This document shows, piece by piece, positions 34,701-46,217 of a stretch of DNA of 64,000 nt. How positions within the stretch are numbered: position 1 is the stretch's first letter; every line of letters begins with the position of its first letter. This DNA is from Arctopsyche grandis (Eukaryota > Arthropoda > Insecta > Trichoptera > Hydropsychidae). The stretch is taken from NCBI RefSeq assembly GCF_051622035.1, contig NC_135355.1, positions 28,862,986 to 28,926,985 of the forward strand. Reading direction: 5' to 3'. Under the pieces are notes generated by a model that saw only the letters and a program-made list of their open reading frames with translations, did no database searches and was not told where the DNA came from. Made by a program: the position numbers and the translations under genes.

Positions 34701-37700
34701 AAATAAAGCAATTGTTTTCGATTCTTTCAATCGGACTGAAAATTTTCAACTGTGCTATTATTAAAATGGTCTTTAAATGCTTGGTCATGACTGATTTCCA
34801 ATAACTCGTATTTAAGGTTGACCTAGTTGATTAAATTGAATGCTGAAAATGATGTTAATCTCATTTGTTGTCTTACGAAATTTCCTTTTTTCGTCATCTG
34901 AGAGTTTTAAAAAAATTAAATTCTTCGAAACTTTTATCAAGTTCCTGATTTAAAGATTAAAAACACTCAATTTTAACATATACAAAAGTTTAATTTTATA
35001 CAAAAGTTTAAATAAAAAAATTCTACTAAATTTCTGAATTTTTGAAAATTAATGGAATTTATTAAAAAAATGCGACTATTTTTTTTTATTGATTTTAATA
35101 TATTATAATAGTTTTTTATCGGCTTATTATATAAAATTATTATTTATAAAAATTGCACCCTTACTTTTAATAACTTACTCAATTAATTCCTTTTTAATTT
35201 TAATTATTATTTTTTTTAACTGTTTAATTGGATCCTTGAGTGTTTTTTTTAAGTTAGAATTTTTCACCTTTTTGCTGTAATTGTACAAATATTTCCATCA
35301 AATTATCGTTAAGAATATTAATTACGATGATGTAATGATGTATTTTTTAAACTATTAGTAAAAAAAATTATGAACAAAAATTTAAATATTGCATTCTATA
35401 TTTATTTTTATAAATAAATACTATGAATTTCTGGAGGCTCCTATATATGTATGTATGTAGGGTTACCTCCTCCAATTACACAAAATATTTTTTATATTGT
35501 AATATTATATACATATATCGTGCATAAAATATGATAAACTCTTATTTGTTAGAAACGGTGGAAACTAGAATTTCACATTTAGATTGACTGTCCAGGGCCG
35601 TCGTTTTGGGAGGCAGTGAGGGGCATTTGCCCCTCCGGATTTGGCCATGCCATGAACTTTGATGAAATTCTACGAATCTTATTCAAATCGATTATTCGTT
35701 AATAAAATGTAGGTCGAGAGACACTGCAACAGATTCAAACATGTCGATCAGAAGCTTCCAAAAAAAAGGTCTTATAAAATACAGAAACAAACTAACGAAC
35801 TTTTGCCCCCCCCTGGAAAAAGTCAAAACCTACAACCGTCATTCGTGTACTAAAAATTTGTAAAATGAAAACGAAAGCTGTGCTTAATGCATTTTCGGAA
35901 ATGCGTACGTGCGCGCATAAACACCCTTATTGACTTATTATCGTCTGCGATATTTAAAAAAATGCCCTATTTGAAAATTGTCCGATGCGAGGGCCTCCTC
36001 CGTCTGAGCTACCGCATTAATCCCATGAAAAACAACAAGTATAAGATTGTGTAAAGATTACGTAATATTGAGCACATATACATACGTACGTTAAATGCAA
36101 CAGGATACAGCGCTTTGCTCTTTATTGCTGTATCCTATTTCTGTGCTTTTGCCAGATAGGTCTTCTGCCAATTGTAACGTCGTCTTTTTTCATCCTTTTC
36201 TCTTTTTAATACGTCTAATTGGATAATTCTTCGGCTTAATTCACATTTTCACCACGTCCGCTCGTCACACTAACCATATGTAGAGTCGTCGTCTTTATGC
36301 AACGTAGCATGTAATTGTATTTATATTGTGAAAACAGGACAAACAACAAAGCGAAGAAATAATCATTCATTTGTTTATTTATTTATTTGCTCAGGAAACA
36401 AATTCTATTGATTTTGATTATTAGCTTTTATAACAGGGCTGTGGAGTCGGAGTCGTAAGAAATCAGTCGACTCCAACTTCTTTTTATTATTTTATTTAAT
36501 TAATAGTATTACGGTATGTGTCAACTAGAGTCTCCAATTTTATTTAAGTAAATCCATAAATAAATTGAAATTTAATAGTTTCTTTATAAAAATAATTAAT
36601 TTAAATTACGTTATAAATAAAATGGTTAAATTGAAAATATTTTAATGTTTTGTGGCCAAAATTGATTGGTTCCTCAGACGCATACTTTTTTTATTCTCAT
36701 TTTTTTTTTATTAAATTGAGTTATTTGTGTATGAAATTCATACACATACATTATGAATGAATTTACTTTTTACTAACCTCTTATACGTTTCACATGGTTT
36801 TCGTGTAAGCGGTCATTTTTTATATCCCTTATCTCTTATCCGATCGTTTTTATTTATACCTATTTCATTACTAAGAATTCAATAAATTGGGTTACATATC
36901 AATTTTAGTGATTGTTTTAATTCCTTTAATATTTTGAAAATCGCGATTATTTTTATTACTAACAATTTTATACGCTGGCAAGAAAAATCGATCTTACTAA
37001 ATAATTCAAATTGGAGTTGGATTAATATCATAAATAACAGTAAATTGACGGTAGGCAAGAAGCTTGTTGAATTTAATATTTACCTTATTTACAATTCAAA
37101 CATATGTTCCTACAAAATAGCATTTTTTACGTGTATATAAAATGTAGTACTTTTTTAAAATATGGTGTTATTGATATTATCCAGAGTTTACACTAAATTT
37201 CTAGCTGGTTCAAACTTAACATTATATGTCGGAAATTATGATATACACCACATTATATGTACATAGTAGTCATTATTTATTTTCGTTGTGAATTTCATCG
37301 CTTTGTGTTATTTGAAAAGGTTAACAATCCTGACTTATACATGTCGGGATACTTTTTTCCGATTTTTACTCGATTTTGAATGTATATATTTTTATTTTGT
37401 TAATTTTTTTATGTTTCAGAGTGATTCTGTGAGCTACTTTTTTGATGAGATCGACAGAATTGCAAGGCCCGACTACATTCCTACAAATCAAGATATTTTG
37501 CACTGTCGCAAAGCGACTAAAGGAATATCTGAATTTACGATTCACATAAACAGTGTGCCATTTGTTTTCGTCGACGTCGGAGGACAACGGACTCAACGTC
37601 AAAAGTGGACACAGTGCTTTGATTCCGTGACTTCAATTCTATTCCTCGTTTCATCGTCAGAATTCGATCAAGTTCTATCGGAGGACAGGTGGGTGATTTT

Positions 37701-38118
37701 ATTTTAGCATACAATTGTCAATTTTAGTATCATATTTTAATGTTATTTTTTTTTTTTTAGAATCACCAACCGGTTGGAAGAAGCAAAGATCATATTTGAC
37801 ACCATTGTGAATAATATAAATTTCAGAGGAATATCGATAATACTGTTTTTGAATAAGTCTGATCTTCTCGCTCAAAAAGTTGCTAATCCTGAGACTGATA
37901 TTCGTTGGTATTATCCTGATTTTAAGGGTGATCCTTATTCGTTACCGGAGGTGCAAAAGTTTATCTTAGAAATGTTCGCAAATGTAAGAAGAGAACCCAA
38001 AACAACATTGTACCACCACTTCACAACTGCCATTGACACTCACAACATTGAGGTTGTGTTCAACTCGGTCAAAGACACGATATTGAATCGGAATTTGGCA
38101 TCTCTTATGTTGCAATGA
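31218..38118 (+). CDS. cta: G protein alpha subunit, G12/13 class (concertina-type), three coding exons
   Basis: The gene encodes a heterotrimeric G-protein alpha subunit. Proteins of this class couple membrane receptors to RhoGEF/Rho signalling and cell-shape change at the inner plasma membrane (family knowledge, from Drosophila concertina and vertebrate GNA12/GNA13). Joining 31218-31799, 37420-37688 and 37761-38118 gives 402 codons plus stop with every junction in frame. Visible motifs in order are a Cys pair near residue 25 for palmitoylation, the P-loop GAGESGKS, switch I RKATKGI, switch [18 protein letters not shown] for guanine specificity and FTTAIDT near the end. The C-terminus is IMLQ-like (LMLQ), characteristic of G12/13. 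Vertebrate members are about 380 residues and Drosophila Cta is longer. The start could instead be the ATG at 31245, giving 393 residues. Additional upstream 5' UTR exons are possible. Confidence 0.93.
32832..33285 (-). mobile_element. Partial copy of the 1.7 kb DNA element, inverted
   Basis: On the minus strand GCGAAAATACAGTTTGACCG, GGTGCTCGCCAGTTATTAT and CAGATTTTTTTACAGAATGT follow each other exactly as at 45805-45885 on the plus strand. The similarity continues to a CTGACCAGT-like end at 46140. At 32832 the plus strand has GTTAAAGTCAAAGTGTATTA, which matches the terminal repeat of that element. It lies in intron 1 of the G-alpha gene. Confidence 0.6.
35592..35845. repeat. Possible short DNA element
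   Basis: CAGGGCCGTCGTTTTGGGAG with GCATTTGCCCCTCC on the left, and TTTTGCCCCCCCCTGG with AACCTACAACCGTCATTCG on the right, look like imperfect inverted ends about 250 bp apart. The interior is non-coding. Confidence 0.35.
36435..36480 (+). repeat. hAT-like terminal fragment
   Basis: AGGGCTGTGGAGTCGGAGTC, followed by an inverted partial GTCGACTCCAAC, resembles widely distributed hAT ends and the fragment at 3167-3235. Both boundaries of a complete element are missing. Confidence 0.35.
37420..37688 (+). CDS. cta: G-alpha-12/13 exon 2 (switch I and switch II)
   Basis: The acceptor TTTATGTTTCAG precedes AGTGATTCTGTGAGC, so the protein continues [21 protein letters not shown]. The exon encodes switch I with the catalytic Arg (HCRKATKGI) and switch II with the GTPase Gln ([12 protein letters not shown]), then [12 protein letters not shown]. 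The tract [20 protein letters not shown] is of G12/13 type. It ends AGGACAG before donor GTGGGT, leaving two bases of an Arg codon (phase 2). Confidence 0.93.
37689..37760 (+). other. Intron 2 of the G-alpha-12/13 gene (72 bp)
   Basis: A minimal insect-type intron: donor GTGGGTGATT, a long T-rich tract, and acceptor TTTTTTTTTTAG. Confidence 0.9.
37761..38118 (+). CDS. cta: G-alpha-12/13 exon 3 (C-terminal GTPase half)
   Basis: The exon completes the split Arg codon and encodes [18 protein letters not shown], the base-specificity motif FLNKSDLL, a [19 protein letters not shown] segment, and [20 protein letters not shown], which carries the equivalent of the TCAT box. It ends NLASLMLQ with TGA at 38116-38118. 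The receptor-contacting C-terminal tail therefore ends in MLQ, as in other G12/13 members. Several AATAAA words occur in the following 3 kb (near 39959, 40134 and 41234), and the real 3' end was not resolved. Confidence 0.93.
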
Positions 38119-41100
38119 TTCTTCTACTATGTGATAAAAGTGTTATTAATTTTTTCTGAATCAAGACAGCCTTTATTGTTGTGCCTTGTTTTATTTTCCA
38201 TATATTTATATATAATATATATGTATTTATATATAAGTCATTATTTTATTTAGTAGTACAAAAGATGTTTTATTCACATTTATAAATACGATATTGAAGT
38301 GTTATTGTAATTTTTGTTTAATTATAGACCTGTAAATATTGCAACCGGAAATAATCATATAGCATATGTTTTTTTTAAAAATGATTTTGCAGTTTCTTAT
38401 TTATACAAATAATCGCACCTTGAGTGGATATAGTCAGATTTACAATGTAAATATGTTTTTTTTTGCAGCGTGTTTTACTAAAATGTAATTTTTTTAATTT
38501 AACATTGTAAATATATTTTTCCAGTGTGAGTACATAAATAATAGTACGGGTTCGATTTATAAAACGATAAAAGAAATCAAACTTTATATTTAGATTTGTT
38601 ATTTTTGTCTCTTTCATACGTAAATATTGTAAATTGCAACGACTGATGTATATTATGGTTCATATTTGTCATACTTTATCTGTAATGTATTTCTTTTGAT
38701 TGGTTTGAATGTAGATAAATCGAATAACATCTATTTTACTTTTAACACCCAATTGTTTTTCTGTTTCACTTAGCTATTGTTTGTTTACTAAAAAAAGTAT
38801 TACATATACATATGACTGTCATTAAAGCAATCTTAATTTTAAATTGAGTATTGCGCTTAAAAATATTAATGTGTCAGCATTGTGCCTTATAATATATAAT
38901 TGGTTATATAAATATTATATAAGTCTTCCAAGTTGGGTAACGGAAGTTTTTAATGATAGACTTCTTCCTCTTTTTGATGAAATATTTTGAATCTGTCGGA
39001 TCGAAAAATAATATTTAAGCTTAATGAGTTGATGCCTTAAAATGATGCATTGTTTTGGTTTTGAGAGCGTAACTGAAATTGCTCACATTTATAAAATTAA
39101 TGACGTGTATAGAATTTATTTGAATGATATTGCTCTGATATTTTGAAACCTGATGCATTTTTTTTTTAATATTTCATTTTTCGAATAAGGATATCTTTGA
39201 TATTTATTTGTTATTGTATTCTTAGTTTATGTATCTCAATCAAAAATATTACATTTTTTCTTCTTAATTTCTGTTAAGAAATATTTTAGAGTAAAACATA
39301 CGTGTTTGTAATTTTCATTTTATATTCCATTATAGAAATGTAATTATGTAAAAAATATTTATTTATTAAACGCTGTATTACATAATATTAATTTAATAAT
39401 ATTAAAAATGATATTGAGAAATCTTTTTGTTTACCGTCATCGCTTAGGAGATACTATTGTACTATCGTGTCAGATACTATCGTGTCAGACCCAACTCGAT
39501 AAACGTTTTGATATGTTAGCAAACCAATCGCACAAAATAATTTGTTTTTTGGTATTAGTTGAGTATGTATATGACTCACTGGGTGGCTTGTGATTTTCCT
39601 TTTTATTATTTTATTGTGCGAGAATGTAAAATTAGGATTCATATATTAAATTACTGAGCCATATATTTATTTATTTTTTAATATTGTCTAATGATAATTT
39701 TTATTTTGGTTGATTGAATCTTGTGATTTTACGGAATACTTAAAATACATACCTTTCAAAACGATCAAGTGCCAAAATATCTCGTTCACTACTTTGCAGC
39801 TCACTTTTGGTTATGAATCGTTCATACTCTCTGAATTGTTATTGTAATTGTATGTACATATTTTTATAAAGTAAAATTTCTTTTGACTATATCAATCAAT
39901 GATGTATCCAATCAAATTCTTTTACCCGAAACAAATTTAAATCAAAGACGTGCATAATTAATAAACATCACAAAATATATTTATGATGTGAAAGTATAAT
40001 ATATGAATTCTTTATACCAGAGCCTAAGTAATTTGTGAACTTTCCAACACTAGTGTAAGCTTTGGAGCAGCTTTATAGTTTATTTTTATTCAACCGCATT
40101 TAACAATTCTTACAGTGCTGGTCACTAATCTAAAATAAATCATATATAATATGTAGTATAATTAAAGTCCTCGTTTGCACTTACATACATACGTATATAT
40201 TCATCCGTATTTACTCAGATTTATAAATCTTTGTTCAAATTAAATTATGGCATGTTTTGATTCGTTTATATTTAAAGTTAGGATTGTTTTCATTATATTT
40301 TATATTTATTGCTAAGAATAAGAAGTATTAACGAATTTTATACTTACGTTTAGAAAGTTTGGTTTTAAATTATGTTCATCTGATTTAATATTGCTTAATT
40401 TGTGTGACATATACAACATGAAATTGAAACACTAGCATACACTACTTTTTTCCTGTATATTTCTATATTCACTACTGATTTGGTTAATTGTTGAGTTTAT
40501 AAAATATTATAGAGAAATACTTCATCTGTTGGTTTATATTGTTTAGTCGAGACATTGACTGTTGTATTTTATCGTAGAACAAAAATGTACAAAGCTGTAT
40601 TGTTACATAACTTCCAGTTGAAAGACTATTAATGTATATTTCAATTAATGAATTAACTAGAGACGACTTGAATTATTTGAAATATGTACCCGAATGTCTT
40701 CATTACACTGGTTTTGCTTTTTCATTTTACATTATTAAAACAAATTATATGTATATTACAAGATCTGAATCCAAAGAACTGACGAAGATGTGCTATTTAC
40801 AAATATTTTTATGAAAGTTTGCATATGTATTTTAACCATCGCACTTTTTCATTTACATACATATTATTGATAAACATGTGTTATATTTTCCGTAAAAAAT
40901 TTACATTATCGTTTGAATCACTGCAATAGTTTGGAGAATACATCTTAATAAATTTATACATTTTTCACATATCAGTTATCTGACGTCAAAAATTTAGTTT
41001 TGAAATGTTATACATATGTATGTATTTTTTTCATTCTCCATTACTATCACTATTGAATTTATAAAGTTTACAAACTAACGAAAACAATTTTATTGATAAA

Positions 41101-41280
41101 TTTGTCTTTGTAAATAATAACTTCTGATTGTTATGTATCATATAAATTTATCAGCTGTGTCGAATTTTTTTTGGATATTTTACAAAACTCAGTTTTTGCA
41201 CTGAAATTAAAATTTTTGTAAGTTTTTATGTAAATAAATCACATTTATTTTTTATGAATTCGTTGTGTTTTATCTAAGTA
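38119..41280. other. Downstream of the G-alpha gene; 3' UTR plus AT-rich DNA
   Basis: There is no exon-like open frame. The first part must contain the 3' UTR of the G-alpha transcript. AATAAA words near 39959, 40134, 40949 and 41234 are candidate polyadenylation signals, none decisive. A 15-bp direct duplication (ACTATCGTGTCAGA) occurs at 39459-39487. Confidence 0.5.
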
Positions 41281-41285
41281 TATAT

Positions 41286-42523
41286 GTTACAGTGAAATTA
41301 AGTGATTATGGATATGTCATTTTTACAAGAAGATGTAAACAGACTTACTGACTAGTGCCAAATTAGATCTTAATGTTTCCAAGTGTGCCATAATGACTTT
41401 CTCGCGTAAAAAAAGCGTTCTTAATTATGTCTACTATCTAAATAATCTAGTTATTCCACGAGTTGATTCTTTTAAAGACGTAGGTGCTATACATGATTCT
41501 AGAATGCTTTTTGATATGCATGTTGATCAAATCGCTGCGAAGGCATCTAAAGCATTAGGTTTTATTATCCGATGCTCTAAGGAATTTAGATCAATTAAAA
41601 CCATCAAAATTTTATACTGTGCGCTAGTTAGAAGCCATCTTGAGTATGCCAGCCAAATTTGGAACCCTCATTACATAATTTATATTGATCGTATTGAAGC
41701 TATTCAAAAACGTTTTCTTAGGTATATATCATTAAAATTTAATATAAAAGAAATGAATTACGAATCCCGATGTCGTAGGCTTCATATCCTTCCCTTGTAT
41801 TATCGACGCAACATAGCTGATATAACTTTTCTTTCAAGGATACTACGAGGTGACATCGACTGCTCTGCTATCCTAAGTAAGTTTTATTTATATGTACCAA
41901 ATCGGTACCTACGCAAATGGCCCCTTTTGCGTGCTTCCATTGCCTCCACTAATTATCGTCGAAACTCTTATATCGTCAGAGTGTGCAATTTTTACAATGG
42001 CTTAGATGTGAATATTGACCTATTTCACGATAGTTCAATTACCATTAGGAACTTATTTGCAAGATTGTTTTTTTTACCTTAATCCTTTTTGATTAATTTT
42101 CTACTGTTATACACCATAATCTATTATTACTTTCTACTATTATTTACAAATTTGTCACTATTTTCTTTTTGTATTGTTATTTTTTTCTTTTTTATTGGCC
42201 TTCATAGCAAGTTCCATTTTTCATTTTTATGCTATTTGAAGAAACTTTTAATTGGCTTATGTTGAACTATTTATTTTATTATCTTGGTTTTAGCTGTAAG
42301 TTTCTCTCTGTTTATTAAATAAATAAATAAAGCATATTTCAAGTGAAAATATATTTTCACCAATTCAAGCACTGAAAATGTATTAAACAATGAATTTACA
42401 ACGTTTAACCCTAACAATCTAATCTTAAATGAATAAAACCAACCCTGAAAATGTAACTGGTTATGATTTCACTGAAACGTCAGTGAAAATATATTTTCAC
42501 TTGAAATATAATTTCACTGTGAC
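41286..42523. mobile_element. TGTYACAGTGAAA MITE split by a retrotransposon
   Basis: GTTACAGTGAAA (41286-41297) is the left end of the MITE that is intact at 18761-19050. The sequence then jumps into a LINE and resumes at 42329 with AAAGCATATTTCAAGTGAAA, exactly where the intact copy continues. The right end, CACTTGAAATATAATTTCAC and CACTGTGACA, closes at 42523. The remaining MITE has also lost about 90 bp of its core. Confidence 0.75.
41298..42331 (+). mobile_element. Jockey-like non-LTR retrotransposon, 5'-truncated, nested in a MITE
   Basis: The open frame 41393-42082 encodes the post-catalytic part of a jockey-like ORF2: MTFSRKKSVLNYVYYLNNLV, FKDVGAIHDSRMLFDMHVDQ, ALVRSHLEYASQIWNPHY, then IQKRFLRYISLKF and a YN-containing end. 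The preceding bases code for LQEDVNRLTD and, in another phase, AKLDLNVSKCAIMTFSRKK, so a stop and a frameshift separate two parts of one ancestral frame near 41355. The catalytic core is missing. The element ends with (TAAA)n (42317-42331). Confidence 0.8.
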
Positions 42524-43502
42524 ATACATATATACCACAATGCAATATGAAAATATTTTCTGCCAATATATATGTATGTATGTAGTTCATCGCTTGTGAA
42601 TCCCATAAATAAAAATGTTTGTAGGGTGATTTTCTATTGCCAGATAATTTAATCGTGTATACTATCAGGTGCGCATTGAAGAAATGAATGTGTATACGAA
42701 TTGCCGAGCAACGCAGTAAACATCTAATGTCGTAGAAGAAAAAGCATGACTAGAGAGCGTTGCTCGTAAGGTATACAATAAACGTTTAATCAGCAAAACA
42801 AATGTGCTCGTTTCTCTGTTGGCACTGTAGCATCTCGACATGTAACGAGGACAAGTAAACGACAAGTTTAAAACACGCAGCAATCTTGTCAATTGAATTT
42901 TCTCTTGCTTTGTACGCGACGAAAGAAGAAATTTTTGCTCACAATTCCCTTTTAGTGTTCACCATAATTGCATAATTGACTTAACATTTGTTGTATATAG
43001 GTACAGTGTTTTCATCTACAACGTACTTCATCTCATTATTTTCAATGTAAAATGTCCACTGTACCCTGTATATATAGAGATTTTACAATTTTGGGTCACT
43101 AGTGATACACCCAATGAAAATTTCTTCTGATGTATTATAAGTCGCCCCCAGAGAAATGTAATATTAATAGAAGTGGCTTTAGTTGTTCTTTTGTTGTCAA
43201 GTGACATTCTGTCCACGGACAGATCTAAATAATTTTAGCATCGGTCGTATTTGACGCTTGGTGCTCGACGTATGTTCGATAAAAAACTTCTCTGTTTGTT
43301 TTTATTACTCGCAAGATGGGCAAGCATCGGTAAAAATTGCACAATAGATTCAAAAACACAATAAACAACATGGGATACATTTTTATCCGATTGTATTCCG
43401 TGCGATGTAGCGTATTTATAGAGAGACGTACCGCGCAAAATTGACAACAGTTATTTATTCGTAAGGGCCCCTCTATTCTTATTACATCTCTCTGGTCAGC
43501 CC

Positions 43503-43627
43503 GCTACAAATGGTTGCAAACCACGTGGCCGCATGCTCATTTCATACTCTCGTCTTTCGTACATGCTGAAATTCAAACAGTCAAAATTTAATCGAAATGA
43601 GCCGTGTTGTTTGCAACCATTTGTAGC
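43503..43627. mobile_element. Short MITE with perfect 19-bp inverted ends
   Basis: GCTACAAATGGTTGCAAAC at 43503-43521 is exactly inverted at 43609-43627. The interior is about 87 bp with no open frame. The flanks CAGCCC and AAACCC show no clear target duplication. Confidence 0.75.
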
Positions 43628-43687
43628 AAACCCATTATAAGTAAAAACTACCTACCGATAAACAATAGAAAAATTAATTTACTAACC

Positions 43688-43870
43688 CTTTGAGTGCTGA
43701 CGTCTTTTCTGTTGAAAGTCCGTCACGCTGAAAATTTCGCCGACATTTCCAACTAGAATTATTTAGAAATCCAATAGAAAGCTGGTATAAACATTGTAGG
43801 TAATCCCAACAAACCCTAGATAACTTTTTTTGTGGAATTCTCATATTTGGCATGTAAAAGGTACGTGAAA
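43688..43870 (+). repeat. Possible piggyBac-like element end
   Basis: The text CTAACCCTTTGAGTGCTGAC resembles a piggyBac-type terminus (CCCTTTG after a TTAA-like target, here CTAA). The following 150 bp do not code, and the partner end was not found. Confidence 0.3.
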
Positions 43871-44039
43871 AATATTTTTTATGTATTTTTCTGAATTTAT
43901 TTGTGAAAAATACAGCATGTTATGTAGTCGAATTTTCATTCAAAATAACGACAAAAAACATGGCATACCTGGAACGGAGTGACCGAGCAGCGATATTGTG
44001 CAAGAATTGCCGTATAAAATAATTCTCGTACACTATATG

Positions 44040-45049
44040 TAGGGCTGCCATACGTCCCGTATATACGGGACATGTCCCGTATTTGTCCCGTTTTCTCCCC
44101 AAACTCTGCGTGAGAGAATCGGCGCGGCAAGGATCTGTACCTTGATGATCCAATGAGTGAAGCTTATTTTTGCTTCTTGCATTCACAGCTCAATACATTT
44201 GGATCTCAAATTAAAAAAAATAGAAAAACCAAACATCACAGCCCTGGAAGTAAAGTCTTTATTAGAAGAGACAAAACGACATATGATCGAGAGAAAAAAA
44301 TCCAATTTTATTGGAATGACGACAAAAAAATCTTGAATCTCTTAAAGCTTGATTCTGGAAACAGTGCCAAAGTGGAAACTTTCGAAAAACAGACTGTCGA
44401 TTTCTTTAGCACTGCTGTGGAATACATTGATTGTGGTCCCAATCATTCAAAAAATTTAATGCTTTCGATTGGATGACTCTCAAGCAAGTTACTGAATGGG
44501 GGGAAATAGAACGAACCGTTGAATATTTGCAAGTAAGGAACATCGATGTTGGAAACAATGAGCTTCTTTTCAACCAGTTAGTATATTTAAAAGATTATTT
44601 AAATAAAAATAATACCAACGAAAACTTAGAGACAACGCTGAAATTGAGTATGGAAGAGAAATGGCTGAAGTTTTTTAGAGATACCAAGCATATTGAACAG
44701 AAGTCATGTTTAATAAAACTATGTGAGTATATATTTGCCATTCCAGCCCACAATGCCAATGTGGAGAGAATATTTTCCCTGATGTCAACAAAATGGTCGG
44801 ATGAAAGAAATAAGCTGGCAGTTGAGACAGTTGAGGCAATTTTGGTTTGCCAGTATAATTTTAAAATGACTTGCGCCCAACTTTATCATCATGTAAAAGA
44901 GGAAAACGATTTAATTAAAAAAGTTAAATCATCGTTAAAATACGATTGGGCAATAAACTATTACCTACCTACTTTTCCATGTTTTATTTATGTAGCACTT
45001 TTGTTTTATTTATGTCCCGTATCAATGCTTGACAATTATGGCAACCCTA
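44040..45049 (+). mobile_element. Defective hAT transposon with 8-bp target duplication
   Basis: The element starts TAGGGCTGCCATACGTCCCG and ends, inverted, TAGGGTTGCCATAATTGTCA. Flanking octamers ACTATATG (44032-44039) and GCTATATG (45050-45057) agree at 7 of 8 positions. At 1010 bp it retains only the C-terminal third of a transposase, so it is an internal-deletion derivative. The repeated word GTCCCGTAT near both ends is probably a transposase-binding subterminal repeat. Confidence 0.8.
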
Positions 45050-45078
45050 GCTATATGACAACATTGACAGGTCAATGA
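44153..45078 (+). pseudogene. hAT transposase, C-terminal part, frameshifted
   Basis: Frame 1 (44153-44476) reads MSEAYFCFLHSQLNTFGSQI, then FYWNDDKKILNLLKLDSGN. A second frame takes over near 44440-44470 (WSQSFKKFNAFDWMTLKQVT), implying a one-base indel close to the A-run at 44446-44454. The second part contains the hAT C-terminal dimerisation region: FAIPAHNANVERIFSLMSTK, WSDERNKLAVETVEAILV. The zinc finger and RNase H-like catalytic core are gone, so it cannot be active. The last codons read into the terminal repeat. Confidence 0.75.
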
Positions 45079-45227
45079 AATAATGTGGTGTACACTGTGA
45101 TGTGCAAAAGGTCCTGGTGAAAATAACTTCAATATTAAGCGATAAAGTTAATGTACAGGGTCTGAGGAGGTTATGGAAGTATTCAACACAAATATACGAA
45201 ACACGACAAAATTAACAAGAATGTAAA

Positions 45228-45405
45228 TTGTCAAACTCTGATAGGAAACGATCGACTTGGAGTCGCAAATATCCAAGTCCGGCCAGCAGCACTAGAAATA
45301 CTCCGAATAAATTCTTTTTAATCGAGGTTTACCCGCGGCTCAGAAGTCAGGTACCTCTCAATGGTTAGCATTAACGCAACTACTGAACTAAATTGCTGGC
45401 TATGA
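45228..45405 (-). repeat. SINE copy (minus strand), partial
   Basis: The plus strand reads CAAACTCTGATAGGAAACGA, GACTTGGAGTCGCAAATATC, GGCCAGCAGCACTAGAAATA and then the inverted tRNA-like head ending ATTGCTGGCTATG. Landmarks and order match the reverse complement of 12063-12475. The tail is lost. Confidence 0.65.
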
Positions 45406-45496
45406 GTATGTAACAGTAAAAGTGTATTACCAGTTGTAATATATTTTGTTTAAAGTTTTATATAGTTTATATTCGACTACAAATTAACTAGTAGAC

Positions 45497-45782
45497 GGTT
45501 CGGTGATTACTAGTCAAATGTGAACCGGTCACAGGATAACCGTTCGCTCTAGATCGGTCACACATGATCACCTGTCACACTAAAACTGGTCACGAGAAAA
45601 CTGGTCACACCCTAAAATCGGACAACCAGTTTTCTCGTGACCGATTTTTGGGTGTGACCAGTTTTAGGGTGTGACCAGTTTTCTCGTGACCAGTTTTAGT
45701 GTGACGGGTGATCACGTGTGACCGATCTAGAGTGACCGGTTGTCCTGTGACTGGTTCACATATGATAAGTAGTCAGTTTACC
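45497..45782. mobile_element. Palindromic MITE with 9-bp target duplication (MULE-like)
   Basis: This 286-bp element folds into one long hairpin made of repeated CTGGTCACGAGAAAACTGG-type words. The left terminus is GGTTCGGTGATTACT and the right terminus inverts to GGTAAACTGACTACT. CTAGTAGAC occurs at 45488-45496 and again at 45783-45791. A 9-bp duplication with long inverted repeats fits the Mutator (MULE) superfamily. It has no coding capacity. Confidence 0.75.
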
Positions 45783-46217
45783 CTAGTAGACATGCTACTA
45801 CATATGAAAATACAGTTTCACCGGTGCTCGCCAGTAATTATATATAAGCTTTGTTGGTTCAGATTTTTTTACAGAATGTTTTAGAATTCAGCAATGCGTT
45901 AATATTACGTACAATTACGAATTATGGAATAGCGTTTCATATTATGATAACCCTAAGAATGTATTCAAAACGTGGCTTCCCGACTCAAATTGTTAGTCAA
46001 GTGATGCTTTCATGAAAAGCAGTACTGTGAATAAAATAATCTAATGTCTAGGTCTGTGAATCTTATTCAAAAAGTGGTCAAAAGAAACGGAATACAACGA
46101 AGAACAGAATACAAATTGACTGATTCTGACCAGTCATATTGTAAATCCACTGTGTCATATCGTTAGTCAGGAAGAAAAACGTCACAAGTCAAAAAATGTC
46201 TTTTTTTCAATAAAGTG

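Larger units (their letters stand above)
31800..37419 (+). other. Intron 1 of the G-alpha-12/13 gene
   Basis: This is 5.6 kb bounded by donor GTAAAT and acceptor TTTTTATGTTTCAG. It is AT-rich and carries repeat remnants: a partial inverted copy of the 45.4-47.1 kb DNA element (about 32832-33285), a possible short DNA element near 35592-35845 and a hAT-like end at 36435. No other exon-like open frame stands out, so no alternative exon is proposed. Confidence 0.85.
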
